In this document: positions 37,905 to 49,568 of the stretch, piece by piece
Numbering within the stretch: the first letter of the stretch is position 1
How the letters are laid out: every line of letters starts with the position of its first letter
Assembly (NCBI GenBank): GCA_036873135.1
Contig: JAPTYO010000002.1
Coordinates: forward strand, 19,308,452 to 19,372,451
Length of the DNA: 64,000 bases
Source: Clarkia xantiana subsp. parviflora
Taxonomy: Eukaryota > Streptophyta > Magnoliopsida > Myrtales > Onagraceae
Reading direction: 5' to 3'
Program-made: the position numbers and the translations under genes
Notes under the pieces: generated by a model
What the model was told of the DNA's origin: nothing
Databases searched by the model: none
Seen by the model: only the letters and a program-made list of their open reading frames with translations

Positions 37905-39330
37905 AAAATCAGGTAATGAATTATCTAATCCTTTAATAAACTCAATATTAAAATCAAATACGGATAATATTCCTTGCCATCTAGCACAAATTTGTTTATA
38001 CGCGATGTTTTTAACTTCTTTTTCTAATATATTTTTTGCAGCTTTGCAATCAACTCTAATTAGAAAATTTTGATTGAGTAAATCGCTTTCAAATTTCTGT
38101 ACACAAAGAACAATTGAAATAATTTATTTCTTGACGGTTGCATAATTTTTTCGTGGTCCTTGTCACACTCCATAAGTAAATCTAATTAGAGTCTCTTTAT
38201 TTCCAATCATTTGTTTAAGGATTCCACCGTAACCTAATTCTGACGCATCAGTTTCAACAATTTTAAATGCATCAGGGTGAGCTATAGCAAGACAAGGAAT
38301 TTCCTTAATTTTTTGCTTTAATTTTTTGAACAGCCTTAGTGTGAATTTCAGACCATTCAGGAGGATTTTTCTTCAACCTTTCAAATAAAGGCTTTGCATC
38401 TGTGGCTAGATTTTTATAAAAATCTAAAATATAATTAAGACTTCCTAAGAATCTCTGTAATTGAGTCTTATCATTTATTTCATCTGGAAATTTTCCACCA
38501 AAACTAATTGACCGATCGATAGGGAATATTGTCCCTTCTTTGACGATATGACCAAGAAACCTTATTTCTGTTTGAAACAATTTAATTTTCTTAGCTGATA
38601 CCACCAGTCTTGCTCTTTTAACTGCATTTATAAATGCATTTAGATGTTTAAAATGTTGATCAATATTTTGTGAGAAAATTAATACATCGTCTATATAAAC
38701 GATACAAAATGACATATATGGACTAAATATATCATTAATTATATTTTGAAATTCAGAAGGGGCATTTTTTAACCCAAACGGCATTACATTCCATTCGTAG
38801 TGTCCAAATGGAACAGTAAAAGCCGTTTTATATCTGTCTTTCTCGGCAATTTGAATTTGCCAGAATCCATATTTCATGTCAAATTTTGACATAACTTTAG
38901 TTGTGTAAAGTCGATTTAATAAATCTTTTTTTTATTAGGGATTGGATATCTAATCCATCTTAAAGCTTTATTTAAGGGCTTATAATTGATAACAAGTCTT
39001 GGAACACCTCGTTCTAATTCAGCAGCATTCTCAACATAAAATGCTGGACAACTCCATGGACTGTATGATTTTCTAATCAATCCTCTAGCTAAAAGCTCAT
39101 CAATTTCTTTTTTACAAATTTCTAAATGGCGAGGACCCATAGTAATAGTCTAGCTTTTGTTGGAATTTGTCTTTCGTCAAAGTTTGGTTCATATGGTAAA
39201 TTTACTACATGCTTCTTTCGTTCCCAAAAGGCATTGGGAATATCAGAACAAACTGAATTTTCTATATATTTTTGTAAATTAGAAAAAATTTCTATCATAT
39301 AGGATGTTTGAATTTTTTCAGCTATCTTTT
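37905..39330 (-). pseudogene. Pararetroviral RT-RNase H polyprotein remnant
   Basis: Three frame segments are separated by lesions. Upstream of 39140 an indel changes frame. The segment 39140-38916 ends at a homopolymer frameshift (T-run at about 38926-38933, plus strand). The segment 38892-38305 carries the core RT, including VYIDDVLIFS and the MPFGLKNAPSEF motif. A stop near 38305 and another near 38163 interrupt the RNase H, whose TDAS and DFLTREFL motifs remain recognisable. No functional product is expected. Confidence 0.85.
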
Positions 39331-40043
39331 TATAGCTTATTTCTTGAGTTAAGGAGCTTAGAAAAAAAAAATTCTCTTAATTTTCTTTTGTATCAAATCA
39401 ATCTATTTTTACTTAAATCATAACTAATATTAAATTTAGTTACATTAATAGTTATTTTCAAAAAGAAAATGAATAAGGTGAAAATCTGGATATTGGCGTT
39501 AAAATATACGTATAAATTAGTTTTTTTTTTATTACCTAAAATCGTAATAACTAATATTAAATATAATTATATTAGTAGAGATTATAAAATAGATGAGAGA
39601 ATGAATTTTTGGTGTTGAGAAAAAGGATGATATTAAATATAATCATAGTAATAGTCATTTCAAAAGAGATTATGAAATAGTTAAGAGAATTAACTTTTGG
39701 CGTTGGACACAAAAAAAGATGTAAAAAACGCTCGAGAATCAATGAGAGGTGTTTGTGCATTTTTATAGTTTGTTGATGCCTAGTTGGCATTGAAATTTAT
39801 TTTTTTGTAACTAAATTTTTTTATCATTCAATATAATTGGTTCTTTTTTAAAACTAAGTTGCATAAAATGTTACATGTCATTCATATATTAAACTAACTC
39901 AAATATATTATATGTAGATATAGATAGATAGATATAGATATGGTTAGATTTATTTTTATATTTCCATAAAGATGAACATATAGATAAATATACATTATTA
40001 ATGCTACGATGCAAATTATTAAATTACTAAAAGATTTAACGAC
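39331..40043. other. AT-rich spacer
   Basis: No gene. An imperfect 70-80 bp internal repeat ('ataatcatag', 'gagattataaaatag', 'ttttggcgttg') occurs twice or three times between 39430 and 39720. Confidence 0.4.
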
Positions 40044-40761
40044 ATGTTTGGTTCGTGGAATATGAATAGTGAATAGAGAATCAATATGATGATGTTTGGT
40101 TAAGTGTGTGAAATAAGGATTTCCAATTCCAATTTTGAAGGAATAATCAATCTTGATCCAATGACCATTCCAATTTATGCTGGAATTAGAAGTGAAAATA
40201 AAAAGACAATTTTAACATTATACGTTAGTTGAAATTACAAATTATACCTAATTTAATTTATAAATCACGCAACATACTCTTCATTTTCCAAGAATACAAG
40301 CGACCTTCCGTTGACATGCTGTCGGCGGTCGTCTCGTTCCGCATGTTGTTTCTGTTGCAGCGTCTGCTCGCTCTGCCTTGTTCCACTGCCGCTTTGTTAA
40401 TTCCACTCATGATCATGCTGGTTCCACTCCCGCCAATCGCAGCTAGCATGTCACTCCCCCGCCCGCTTTTGTCGCCGATCACCCGCGGCTGCCGCTTGCC
40501 ATCCATTCGCTATCCGCTCACCGCCGCCGCTCGTTCGAATTTTTCATGTTTAATATTGTTAATTTGGTTAATATAGATAGCAAAATGGAATATCTATCCA
40601 TTGGTATATCTATCCATTTGAGCTCATTCCATTACTTTACCTATAACATTCTATCAACCAAATATTGAATTTGGAATTCTCATTCTATATTTCTCATGCC
40701 AACCAAACAACATTATATTAATATTGCATACTGTATATTCTCTATTCCACGAACCAAACAT
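40044..40761. mobile_element. MITE-like element, about 718 bp, with a GC-rich insert
   Basis: The ends ATGTTTGGTTCGTGGAATA and its reverse complement are of the 'TTTGGTTCG' MITE type. The outer parts are AT-rich. The centre (40300-40540) is suddenly GC-rich with 80-115 aa frames on both strands, possibly captured DNA. No clear target duplication. Confidence 0.6.
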
Positions 40762-41090
40762 ATCATTCATTCATTTTAAATTTTTATAATGTTACAATTA
40801 AGTCAACCGTATTATTAAAAATAATACAATTATTGTGCTTGTAAAATATAGAAAACTCATACATTTTCTACAAGCTTAATAATACTCATAGTTTTTTTTT
40901 TCTATTGCACTAAATTTGAACTCATAGAAAATCAACCTGGTTAACTGTACGATGTAAATTCAAAGTGTGGGAATTTTTTTGGTAAAAGGGTGACTCGGAT
41001 TTAATAGGGGAACATTGTACACTCTTACAAAGTTAAGGGGTTAAGTTTGCTATGACACTCTAAGAGTCTACAGTCGACTCTAGCCCTCTC

Positions 41091-41126
41091 GGACTAAACT
41101 ATGGAACGGCCGCTGCTTCATGCGGC
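41091..41126 (+). repeat. Left TIR of the composite MULE
   Basis: GGACTAAACTATGGAACGG followed by CCGCTGCTTCATGC, the inverted partner of 51140-51175. Confidence 0.85.
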
Positions 41127-41888
41127 CTAATTTCCACCAATCAGAGGCCTGTATTTAATGGCAAACTTGTAATTTCGTAAAAAAGAGAAAAAATGCGGTT
41201 TAGTGGTTCTTGTCACATCATATCACATCACTTAAGTGAATTAGACCACGGTTCGAAGATTTATCCAGACCGGATGCGAAGTTTTAACAGACGTTTGAAC
41301 TTGCCGTTTACTATACGTTACGTTCTGGGTCTGTAGTCTAGTTCGACGGAGCTACCCTTATCCTTCTTCACCCGCCTTCCCTTACCTCCTTCCCTACCTC
41401 CATTGCTAAATCATTCCGCTGCGCTGCGGTCGCTCCTCGAAGGAGGGCATCTGAAGGAGGGCTTAGGGTTTGTCCTGATATGCATAATCTTAGCCTAATT
41501 TTGAGTTACTGAATATTGTTGTGGTTGCTCTGCTCGTAGCATATATGAAATTGATTTCAATTGTCCGTGTGTTGATATTTATGAGACGTGTTGTTGGTTG
41601 TATATGGATACGTGGATAGTGATATTGATGAATTGAACCTCAATTACTGTTGTATTGTGTTAATTTGCTGTTCAATACAACGATAGGCATAAATTTTCGG
41701 ACATTAGATTCTGTTTTAATGCAATCCTGATGAATTGAATTTGAATGTTGTTTAACAAGAAACAGTATTTGAAAGAGTATATACATACATTTGTGTTTCG
41801 TGCAAAAGGATTTTTCAATCAGTTTAGGTTTCATTCAATTTATGGTTGAGTGACTAAAAAAATTCCAGCGAAGGAGAGAGTTGGTTGG
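41127..41888. other. MULE subterminal DNA, no gene supported
   Basis: Contains a pyrimidine-rich leader-like stretch (41340-41480) that could precede a plus-strand transcript. The following plus-strand frame 42127-42450 (107 aa) is unassigned. Confidence 0.35.
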
Positions 41889-42091
41889 ACACGTTTTGCT
41901 TATGTAAAATAATCTGCAAGGTTAACGCGAATCTGATTGATACAACAGCTGTGTTGAGCAGTATATGAAATTACAAGTTGGTTAATTTCGATAAGAGCGG
42001 AGAAGAACAGAGGGTCATTGGCTTCCTTTCCGGACATATAGCTTAACGCTCGATCCGCATCATTCTGCCCAGTCAATTTATTCTGTATCAT
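41889..42091 (-). pseudogene. Second, internally deleted transposase copy
   Basis: The minus-strand frame 42091-41900 begins with a FAR1-family-like segment (LTGQNDADRALSYMSGKEAN, DPLFF), which belongs well upstream of the catalytic core. It then passes straight into DNA identical in position to the 3' end of the main transposase copy. The final 113 bp (41889-42001) repeat 44048-44160 almost exactly. This is a deletion derivative of the transposase gene lying beside the longer copy. Confidence 0.55.
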
Positions 42092-42741
42092 GTCTAGGTA
42101 GTTGTTTCAAGGAGTCTTATCGAGGTATGTGTTTCAAGGAGTCTTATCGAGCTCTAATGCTTGGTAAATACCAGACACCAGTAGCTGTTGAGGTAGCTGG
42201 TTTTGATGTATCCGTGTGGGAACGTGCAACCGGTTCTGGAAGAAACAAGGGATGGATATATGGGATAATTCAGAACAGGAAATGGGACAGCCATACAGCC
42301 GTTATTGGAAATGAGTGTGAAGTTGCTAGATCTGAGCAGTTTAATACACAAGGCAAACTTCTGATGGTTTTATTTATGGTTCCTGCATTATTGAATGCTT
42401 TTTATATTAACAATCTTTGCATTCAGATTATAGCTAATAGATATGTATAAGCATAATGTGCTTCTGCTGAATTATTAGTACTGGATTCAATATCCTCGAT
42501 GCATGGCTCTTCTTTAGTCGTTATTTCCTTTTATTAACCATTTTTTAAACATCCCGTTCAAGGGGACACATATATCCCCATTACGAAGAAAACCAGAAAA
42601 AAAGTTTGATGAACACCCATTGCAACATTCAGTCCTACATAAGGGGAAACATACATCCCTAATAGTTTGTAAACCCCAAAAAAAGACATAATACACGCCC
42701 AATGGGCTCCAATGTTCTGTCATTTAACGCCTTTGATTTTA

Positions 42742-43316
42742 TTAGGAATGGAAGACATGCACAAACAACATGTTTTCACCAGCAAACACAACAGTCAGCT
42801 CATCTGACTCCTTTAGTCCAGCTCTCCTGTAAAAATCTGCCCACCCATCTGTTATGCTGTATCGCCATGGGTTTGAACCCGATGGACAGCAAAGATTGAC
42901 ATAGCGTTTAGCAAGCTGCATCGGCTGTACCATCTGAGAGTGGTCCAGTACACGGACCGTCCGACGGTTTTCTAGATGTGCATCTTCGATAAACCGATTC
43001 GGGACAGCCTACATAATTCGGTTAAAGTACAATTTAATTGAACCATCAAACCAACAACAAGTATCCAATCCATTGAGCCAATACCATCAAATCAAAAGAT
43101 GAATTTGAAACCAGACTTACCAATCTTGTTTGCGTGTCCGCATCTACTGTGACTCGAAATGAAATATAAGTTCGAGCCAGGAAAAAATCCAACATCTGAT
43201 CCTGATCTGCAAGTCCCATTTTAAACTGCTTGTTTACTAAAGGCATATCAATTTAATAAAACCACAACCAATAAGAAAGACAACTTCTTACCGTCGAAGT
43301 CACCGTGACCGGCCAT
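42742..43316 (-). CDS. B3 DNA-binding-domain protein carried by the MULE
   Basis: CDS complement(join(42742..43008,43121..43206,43292..43316)), 125 aa, with no internal stop. Start MAGHGDFD; donors GACG|GTAAG and ATTG|GTAAG; acceptors CTTGCAG and ATGTAG; phases agree. A single B3-like fold fills the protein: an N-terminal basic strand (AVPNRFIEDAHLENRRTVRV) and the C-terminal B3 signature (RYSITDGWADFYRRAGLKES, DELTVVF, VHVF). B3 domains bind DNA in plant transcription factors (ARF, REM, RAV). At 125 aa this is little more than one domain, as in small REM proteins. It is preceded by a leader with TCTTCTAGGGTTTCTGCAG. It could be a captured host gene or a regulator of the element; which one is not decidable here. 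Confidence 0.65.
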
Positions 43317-43714
43317 TTTTTATATCTGAAACACATCGAATCGTAGAACTATCAGCTATTTAACTAAAAATTAACACAAACACATGAATTCCGAAAAGAA
43401 TTACAGTTTCAATTATTCAACTGCAGTAAATCTAACCTAAGATCGATGAAGTGCAAAGAAGATTGACAATTAGATGATGATATTGAAAATCTAACCTAAC
43501 ATAGAACAATTATATTACCAAGAGACAGTCAAGTCGACGCGACGAAGTTGATTGAACTGTTGCGTTTCGCCGTTTCCTTGATGTGTCTTCTAGGGTTTCT
43601 GCAGATGGAGTAATGGACGGTAAGGTCCAATTTATAGACAATCCAACCTAGCAACTATAAACCAATTATTTGTCTATTTACTAAATGTATATGATATCAG
43701 ACTAAGTTTTCAAT

Positions 43715-43800
43715 TCAGCCTAGTGGTAGCACGATCGTTAATTGGTGACACGTTCTAGGTTCAATCCGTGGTAGTTGCATGTTAATTCAATTATTTTCCT
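43715..43800 (+). mobile_element. tRNA-derived SINE head (possible)
   Basis: TAGTGGTAGCAC (43721-43732) resembles an RNA polymerase III A box and GGTTCAATCCG (43758-43768) a B box, with a spacing of about 35 bp. The 3' end and target duplications were not identified. Confidence 0.4.
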
Positions 43801-44047
43801 CCGCTACAGGACTTTTTGTTGTGATGAAAAATCAGCTGCCTAAAATAACAGGACCAACATGAATTTCAATTTTGTCCGTCAGCATGTTGACTGAAAAAAC
43901 ATGTGTTACTAAGGAAGGGCACGACACTTACTGCTAAGTTTTTTTTTTTAAAAAAAAACAACCCTAGTCGACGCTTTGCTAAGAAATACGCATGCTGTTA
44001 GGAAACTGCAGCATATTGGTTTGGCTGTCTGTGTTAGAACCTATTTT

Positions 44048-44160
44048 ACACGTTTTGCTTAGGTAACATAATCTGCAAGGTTAACGCGAATCTGATTGAT
44101 ACACCAGGTGTGTTGAGCAGTATATGAAATTACAAGTTGGTTAATTGCGATAAGAGCGGA
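44048..44160 (-). repeat. 113-bp direct repeat (second copy at 41889-42001)
   Basis: From ACACGTTTTGCTTA to GATAAGAGCGG with a few substitutions. It holds the transposase stop codon region and 3' UTR and marks two tandem transposase-derived copies inside the element. Confidence 0.85.
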
Positions 44161-45743
44161 GGAAACTAAACGATGGGTAGTAGAAATTTGGATTGTTGTT
44201 CACCGACCAAGCAGAATTATAAGGGCTTGCATGAATATTGTGGACATCAGTAACTGTTTCTCCTTGGCTGGGTGGTATGTCAGTTGTAGTTTCTTCTTGG
44301 GTGTTAGGTACATCAGTTGTAGTTTCTTCTTGGCTGGGTAAATCATCATAGTTGTAACCAGTGGGAACTTCTCTTCTGTTGGGTAGATGATTAGAGCGCA
44401 GACCAGTATATTCTTTACCTGTATTCTTATTGTCTGGTCGTTTACGACTAGATTTATTCTTCCTGGCAGTTCGTTTCTTAGTTGAATTCCTGGGATTTTC
44501 AGCAGTCTTCTTGGGCGATGTTGTAGTCTCTCGAGGTGTATGATGGGGCAGGTCTCCTAAATTGTTCAATTCATGCAGTGCCTTTTTAAACGTGGCATCA
44601 TCACCTGCTGCTACTGCTGCTGATAAAATCGAGGCGTAGTTAGAGTGTATGCTGCGTGGGGCCTCGGACGGAATGCCTGTTGGTATACTTGGACAATTGA
44701 TTGGCCTCATCGTCCATCTATTGTTCACCAAATTGTCGTGAATTTTTTGCAGATGCTCATATTTCATTACTGCAAACGAGTGTTCACAAGGCAAACCGAC
44801 AGTCTCAAAATACAGGCAATCACAATTGAGCTCGGTCGTGGCTTCACAATATTGAACTGTCCATTCACCTATAAAAAATTTGTCGTAGTCTTTGACGGAA
44901 TAAACGGTGGTTGTCTCTGATCTCACCGGGCCGTTGACTATCGTTGCACCCACTAGTCCGATCAGTTTGACTATCCTCACCATCGAAGCTGGAGTGTAAA
45001 TCTTGCGTGCGTTCTTCTCAATTTGTTTTAGGACTGTGACAGAACTCTGCACTAGTGTCGATATTGCCGTATACTCGGCTTCAAAATTTGTCTGCCTTGA
45101 CTTTTGCAACAAGATGTTGGCATACTTGAGCAAGACTATCAACCGCATCGACGTCCCCCTGACTAGCTGGTTCTTGAATTTAGCATTGAGACCTTCTATA
45201 CGTTGCGTCATCCTAGCCTCACCGCAGAAAACTCCCCTAAAGAAAGTAGCTGCCCACTTCGAGCGACGACGGTACTGGGCCTTCAGCCACCTCTTTGCTT
45301 TCTCCAACGGGTCCTTCTCAAACCCCCATCTCCTTCCTTCAACCCCCCTCTCCCTCCTCCAACCCCCCCCCCCTCACCTCCCATCTCTCTATCCAAGCCC
45401 CCCTCTCCATCCATCCCGTATTTAGCTAAAAATTTGCGCACTCAGTTTCGAAAGCCATTTCTGTCATAGGGGTATAGACCAACTGGTGGAACTCCTTTTG
45501 GAATCCTGGAATTTTGATATGGCTGTCCGCGTTCCTAGATAAGTGTCATCCACACAATCGATGTCTCGTCTCAGGGAAGACCTGCTCTATTGCCAACGCC
45601 ATTGGCGTGTCGCCATCCGTTATCAGGCATTTCGGGGCAGAGTTACCCATACCTTCACGAATTTTTTGCAAAAACCATACGAAATTTTTGCAAAAACTTA
45701 GATATTCTCCATATGTTGTGTGGTAATGAACATTGAGGAACAT
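44141..45743 (-). pseudogene. FAR1-type / MULE transposase, 5'-truncated and interrupted
   Basis: The frame 45743-45546 covers the middle of the MULE catalytic domain (GMGNSAPKCLITDGDTPMAL; AIEQVFPETRHRLC) and ends at TGA (45546-45548) where a Trp is expected before HLSRN. A C-rich tract (45330-45425) with a stop separates this from the frame 45307-44141 (388 aa). That frame continues with RRRSKWAATFF, TQRIEGLNAKFKNQLVRG and a SWIM zinc finger (C-x-C-x10-C-x-H: CDCLYFETVGLPCEHSFAVM), then a Ser/Thr/Glu-rich tail with repeated QEETTTDVPN-like units. The N-terminal FAR1 DNA-binding domain and first catalytic Asp are missing. It cannot encode an active transposase, though the 388-aa C-terminal frame is open. 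Confidence 0.75.
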
Positions 45744-45990
45744 TTTTATGATGTTATATAGTAGTTAGCCCTCATAAACCATAAATAGTTGATAACATAC
45801 AGATTATGCTGTGGTATACTCAACTAATGACTAACTTTTTTAAACTGTTCATGTACCCTATAATTTCACGCAATGCGCGATATAATAATTAACTTTTATA
45901 TATAATAAATGTTTCAAAATTATTCATCTTTGCTTGAATGATAACTTTTTACTAAATGCAATTGTTCCCCGTTAAATCACCTGCAAAAGG

Positions 45991-46590
45991 TTGAAGGAGC
46001 TAGGTGAGCATCCTTACATTTGGCGCAGCATTTCACTCCGGGGGATGAGCTATCACTACAATAACAGGAAACAGGCTTCGTTTCTCCGGCAATGCCTTGC
46101 TAACTCCAATCCCAAAGCTCTATACATGGCAGGAGTACCCAATTTTGTTGGAGGAAATTATCCAATAAATTATGGAGGTGCAGTTGGTCTGGTACAGTTG
46201 AGGGCTGCTTCAGATGCGGACCATCTGTACGCTACTTACACTCTAGGATTCCTCAAAATCTTCAATTGGGACGGTGATGTTCCATTAGTGGAAGAAGGCT
46301 ACAGACTCCTCAGAAAGGTTTGCAGAGCCGGCAAGGAGCTACAATGTCGGGAAAATTTGATTGGGCATATGAGATGTTTCTGGCCTGCCAGAAAATCGAG
46401 GGATCCACCACCATTACCTCAAGCACAATGCAGAAAAAAAACACTGGAAGGCAGTATATAACTGGTCGCAAGAATATGAGCACTTTGAAGATCCAACTTG
46501 CATCGACTGTCGATGCGATGGTGAGGTTCAAAGGCTATATAAAACATTCGACTGGTCCAGCTTACCTGTACATAGTTATAAGTAGAAATA
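45991..46590 (+). pseudogene. F-box-family-like gene fragment (C-terminal half)
   Basis: The plus-strand frame starts inside a gene (RLKELGEHPYIWRSISLRGM). It continues with RQCLANSNPKALYMAGVPNF and VGLVQLRAASDADHLYATYT, the pattern of plant F-box proteins of the At2g35280-like group (small repeats after the F-box). The F-box itself is absent. Near 46400 the frame changes, and coding-like sequence resumes in another frame to EDPTCIDCRCDGEVQRLYKT and a stop at about 46580. Either a captured, 5'-truncated gene with a frameshift or an unrecognised intron. Confidence 0.5.
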
Positions 46591-46704
46591 CCAACATGTT
46601 TAGTTTTGAACTTGTGTGTAATTATTTTTTTTCTTGCTTAAATACTTTTTAACTTGTGTTTGGAAAGACTAAAGTGTGTTAACCTTTTGTTCTGATAATT
46701 AGAA

Positions 46705-46994
46705 CAGGGCCGGCCCAAGTGTTGGCCACTAAACCAAGGGTTTTAGGCCTTTTAGGAGGCCTCATTTATGATACTGGTCTTTTATATTTGCTGTGTTCAG
46801 GTGAATGTTTTATACAATTAAAGTCATAATCATGAAAACTAGAGGAATTGAAAGTTTAAAAAACAATTTTTAAAAAATTAAACACTTTACGTTTACTCTT
46901 CACTTTAATATGTTTGGAAAAAATTTTACCTTCATCGAAAAGGCCCCAAATTAAAATGAGGCTTTAAGCCTCAAATTCTCTTGGGCCGGCCCTG
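46705..46994. mobile_element. hAT-like MITE, 290 bp
   Basis: CAGGGCCGGCCCAAG at the left and its reverse complement CTTGGGCCGGCCCTG at the right, with internal inverted 'aggcctcatt' blocks. The 8-bp flanks AATTAGAA and GATCTGAA match at 5 of 8. Nested in the composite MULE. Confidence 0.75.
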
Positions 46995-47219
46995 GATCTG
47001 AACCTTTAGCTCTTTGTTGTCTTATCATACGCGTGTCCCTTTTTTTACAATATGTTTTACATTTTTTTTTCCTGAAATTCACTTTTAATGGGACAAAACT
47101 ACCCCTTAACCTATTTAGTCATCTTGTAAAATCACGATTCTTCCCTCCATTATCAGGTACTGTGCTCTGCTCTTTCTCTTCTTCTAATCATTTGCTCTAC
47201 TCCCCTTACGAAGCTAGCT

Positions 47220-48186
47220 GGACCAATGCTCTTCCAAACAAGTTAGGTCTTCGGACACGGACTCGCCGCCTTCTGTCTGGTGGACCAACAGTCCTCCGTA
47301 CGAAGCTCGCCGATGCAACAGCGGTGCGATATGCACAATCAAACAGCCTTATACGTGGAAGGACTTCTCCGGGATGTACCGTGGGTGCCCCTATTTCCAG
47401 GTTCTTTTGCCTATTTCTTATTATTTCATGTGTGGGCGTGTCGAATTAGATAGTAATTAGTCCAATTTTGTAATAACGGTGTCTCCATTACAATTAGGGT
47501 TTACCTCAATAAGGGGTTTTATTCAAAATGTAAATCAACGTCCAATTGATGTGTGGGTGTGTCGAATTAGACAGTTATTAGTCCTATTTTGTAAATAGGG
47601 TTTTTCAATTGAAAGTCGGGTTAACCTGAATTAGGGGTTTAATTCAAACTGTCAATTAATGTCCCAATACGCCAAAATCGTGGTTCATACTGTCAATTAA
47701 GGTTCCATGCTGTAAACCTTAGGTTTGCTGAACTGGACTAATTTCTATTTCCTGAATTAGGGTTCTTATAATTAAGGTCTAACACAACGAATTACTCTTT
47801 CTTTTATGTTCAATTAGGCATTCAAACAGTCAATTAAGGTTCAAATTAATGTATACTTGTTATTGCTGTAAATTCCGACAGCTTGAGCCGGATTGTGGAT
47901 GTAATTTTTTTGACAGGGAACATCCGGCGATGTGAGGTTATGGGGAAAGACAGTGGAGAAATTCAAATCAATGTACCAGCATTTGACCAGCAACTGTTCA
48001 AACTTGGAGATGGGGGTTGTGAAATTGAAGATGGACAGTGCAAAGCATGATCTCGAGAATGCCAAATTCAAGATTGAGAATGCAAAGTTTAAGCTCGAGA
48101 ATGTCAATTTCACGATGCATAAGGATAGTCTTGAGGTGGAGAATGGAACACTGCTGATGGGGAATGCTCACTTAGACAGTGAGTGA
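47220..48186 (+). CDS. GRF-zinc-finger / coiled-coil protein in the MULE (5' end unclear)
   Basis: The first exon ends at 47400 (TTCCAG|GTTCTT) and the second runs 47917-48186 (GACAG|GGAACA), both in phase 0. Exon 1 reads RRCNSGAIC, YTWKDFSGMYRGCPYF, which matches the GRF zinc-finger pattern except that one expected cysteine is Ser (CNSG instead of CxCG). Exon 2 is an amphipathic coiled coil with near-repeats (AKHDLENAKFKIENAKFKLE), ending LDSE. Small plant GRF proteins often have just such a zinc finger plus coiled coil. I found no convincing start ATG in frame: an upstream TAG near 47215 lies just before the exon, so a 5' exon is missing or the gene is partial. Confidence 0.5.
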
Positions 48187-48949
48187 AGGTTCTGGTGGTT
48201 GTGTCCACTAAATCAATCACAAAGCATCAATGTGTCGTTAACGTATACCGCATTACACTTTAAGGAATTGGTGATCCTGTGTTCTTTTTTTTTTTATCCC
48301 ATCAACGCAAGCTATTACGAGATAATTGTGTTAAATGAAGCAATGTCATACAACAAAACAACATTATCAATTCAACGGAGACTTGGCCACTTAGCTTTCA
48401 AGCCGAAAAAACAAATTAAACCACCAACGCTCGCGAATTCTTCTGTACATCGGATCCAAAACGTGGATCCGATGTGCTGACCTATCAACCAATCAGAATT
48501 CGACATCTACCATAGATAGGATCTAACATATCTGCTATATTCCACAGATCTGTCAGAAATATAAGTCTACTATACAAACACGCACAAAACGATAATTAGA
48601 GCTTTCTTAGTTTTTTTTGTTCCTCATCCACACTTCGTTCGCAGCCAACTCAACTCAAACTGTCCCGTGGATTATATGGACGCCAACACACCCCTACACC
48701 ACTGCATCATAATAAAGACAAAACAACTTACATTGCCTCAGTTCCTACTACTCCAACAGTTTTTACAGCCACAACTAACGACAGTATATACGCGCTCGTC
48801 CTTCCACGGTAAATCTCATCGTGTTATTCTTCGCTAATATCAAAGAAGCAATCATCGACAGCCGATGTCTTGGAGTTAAAACCTGTAGACAATATTCAAT
48901 TGGATAACTTGGAGATTTAAATATAGATCACAATCTACCAATATTGAGG

Positions 48950-49499
48950 GGACGATCTGACCGTTCGAGGTGTTATGTTTGGAATTTGATCGTGGGCGGT
49001 CATGAAATGCATAACGTACATGCCACAGTTACTCCTGAATAATAAAACTGCATTAACACATCTTCATAATATGACAACTCAATCTTTCTAATTATGCGAT
49101 AGTACTGGCCAATAAAAATAATTCTTCTGCGCTCGGTACTACTTTCTCACCCATCACCCAAATATGCTTGATTTGGTACGTTCTCGGGAATTTTAATCTC
49201 CCATTCACACGACCTATAACAGGTTGTTGAATTGGGATTACTGGTCTCATGCAGCAGAAAGTATTCCTGGATCCAATATACCTGCTCTTCTCTATGTTAA
49301 ATCCTAATAAAATACTTAGGGTATATCATAAATGACCTTACAATGCTACAAGTTCATTTACTAACCACTCGGGCACACTCATCAATCCTTTTACTTGAAT
49401 TACCAGGCAGCGTATCGACATAATAAACAGCTCCCTCTTTTAGTAATATCACCAGTAAGTACCAGTGTGTTGATTCTTCATTCATTGGAATGTATATCT

Positions 49500-49568
<69 letters not shown>

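Larger units (their letters stand above)
36836..39330 (-). mobile_element. Decayed endogenous pararetrovirus (Caulimoviridae) fragment
   Basis: The minus strand carries, in order, the region just before the reverse transcriptase, the reverse transcriptase (YIDD active site), the RNase H, and then a second overlapping frame. The RT type is that of plant pararetroviruses rather than Ty3/gypsy, and no integrase follows. No movement- or coat-protein region is seen upstream. The arrangement, with an extra frame after RNase H, suggests florendovirus-like or related endogenous caulimovirids. Several frameshifts and stops show it is a fossil. Confidence 0.85.

Noticed and set aside
47841..48113. Minus-strand 90-aa frame
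   Set aside because: Antisense of the GRF/coiled-coil exon; its repetitive pattern mirrors the heptad repeats.
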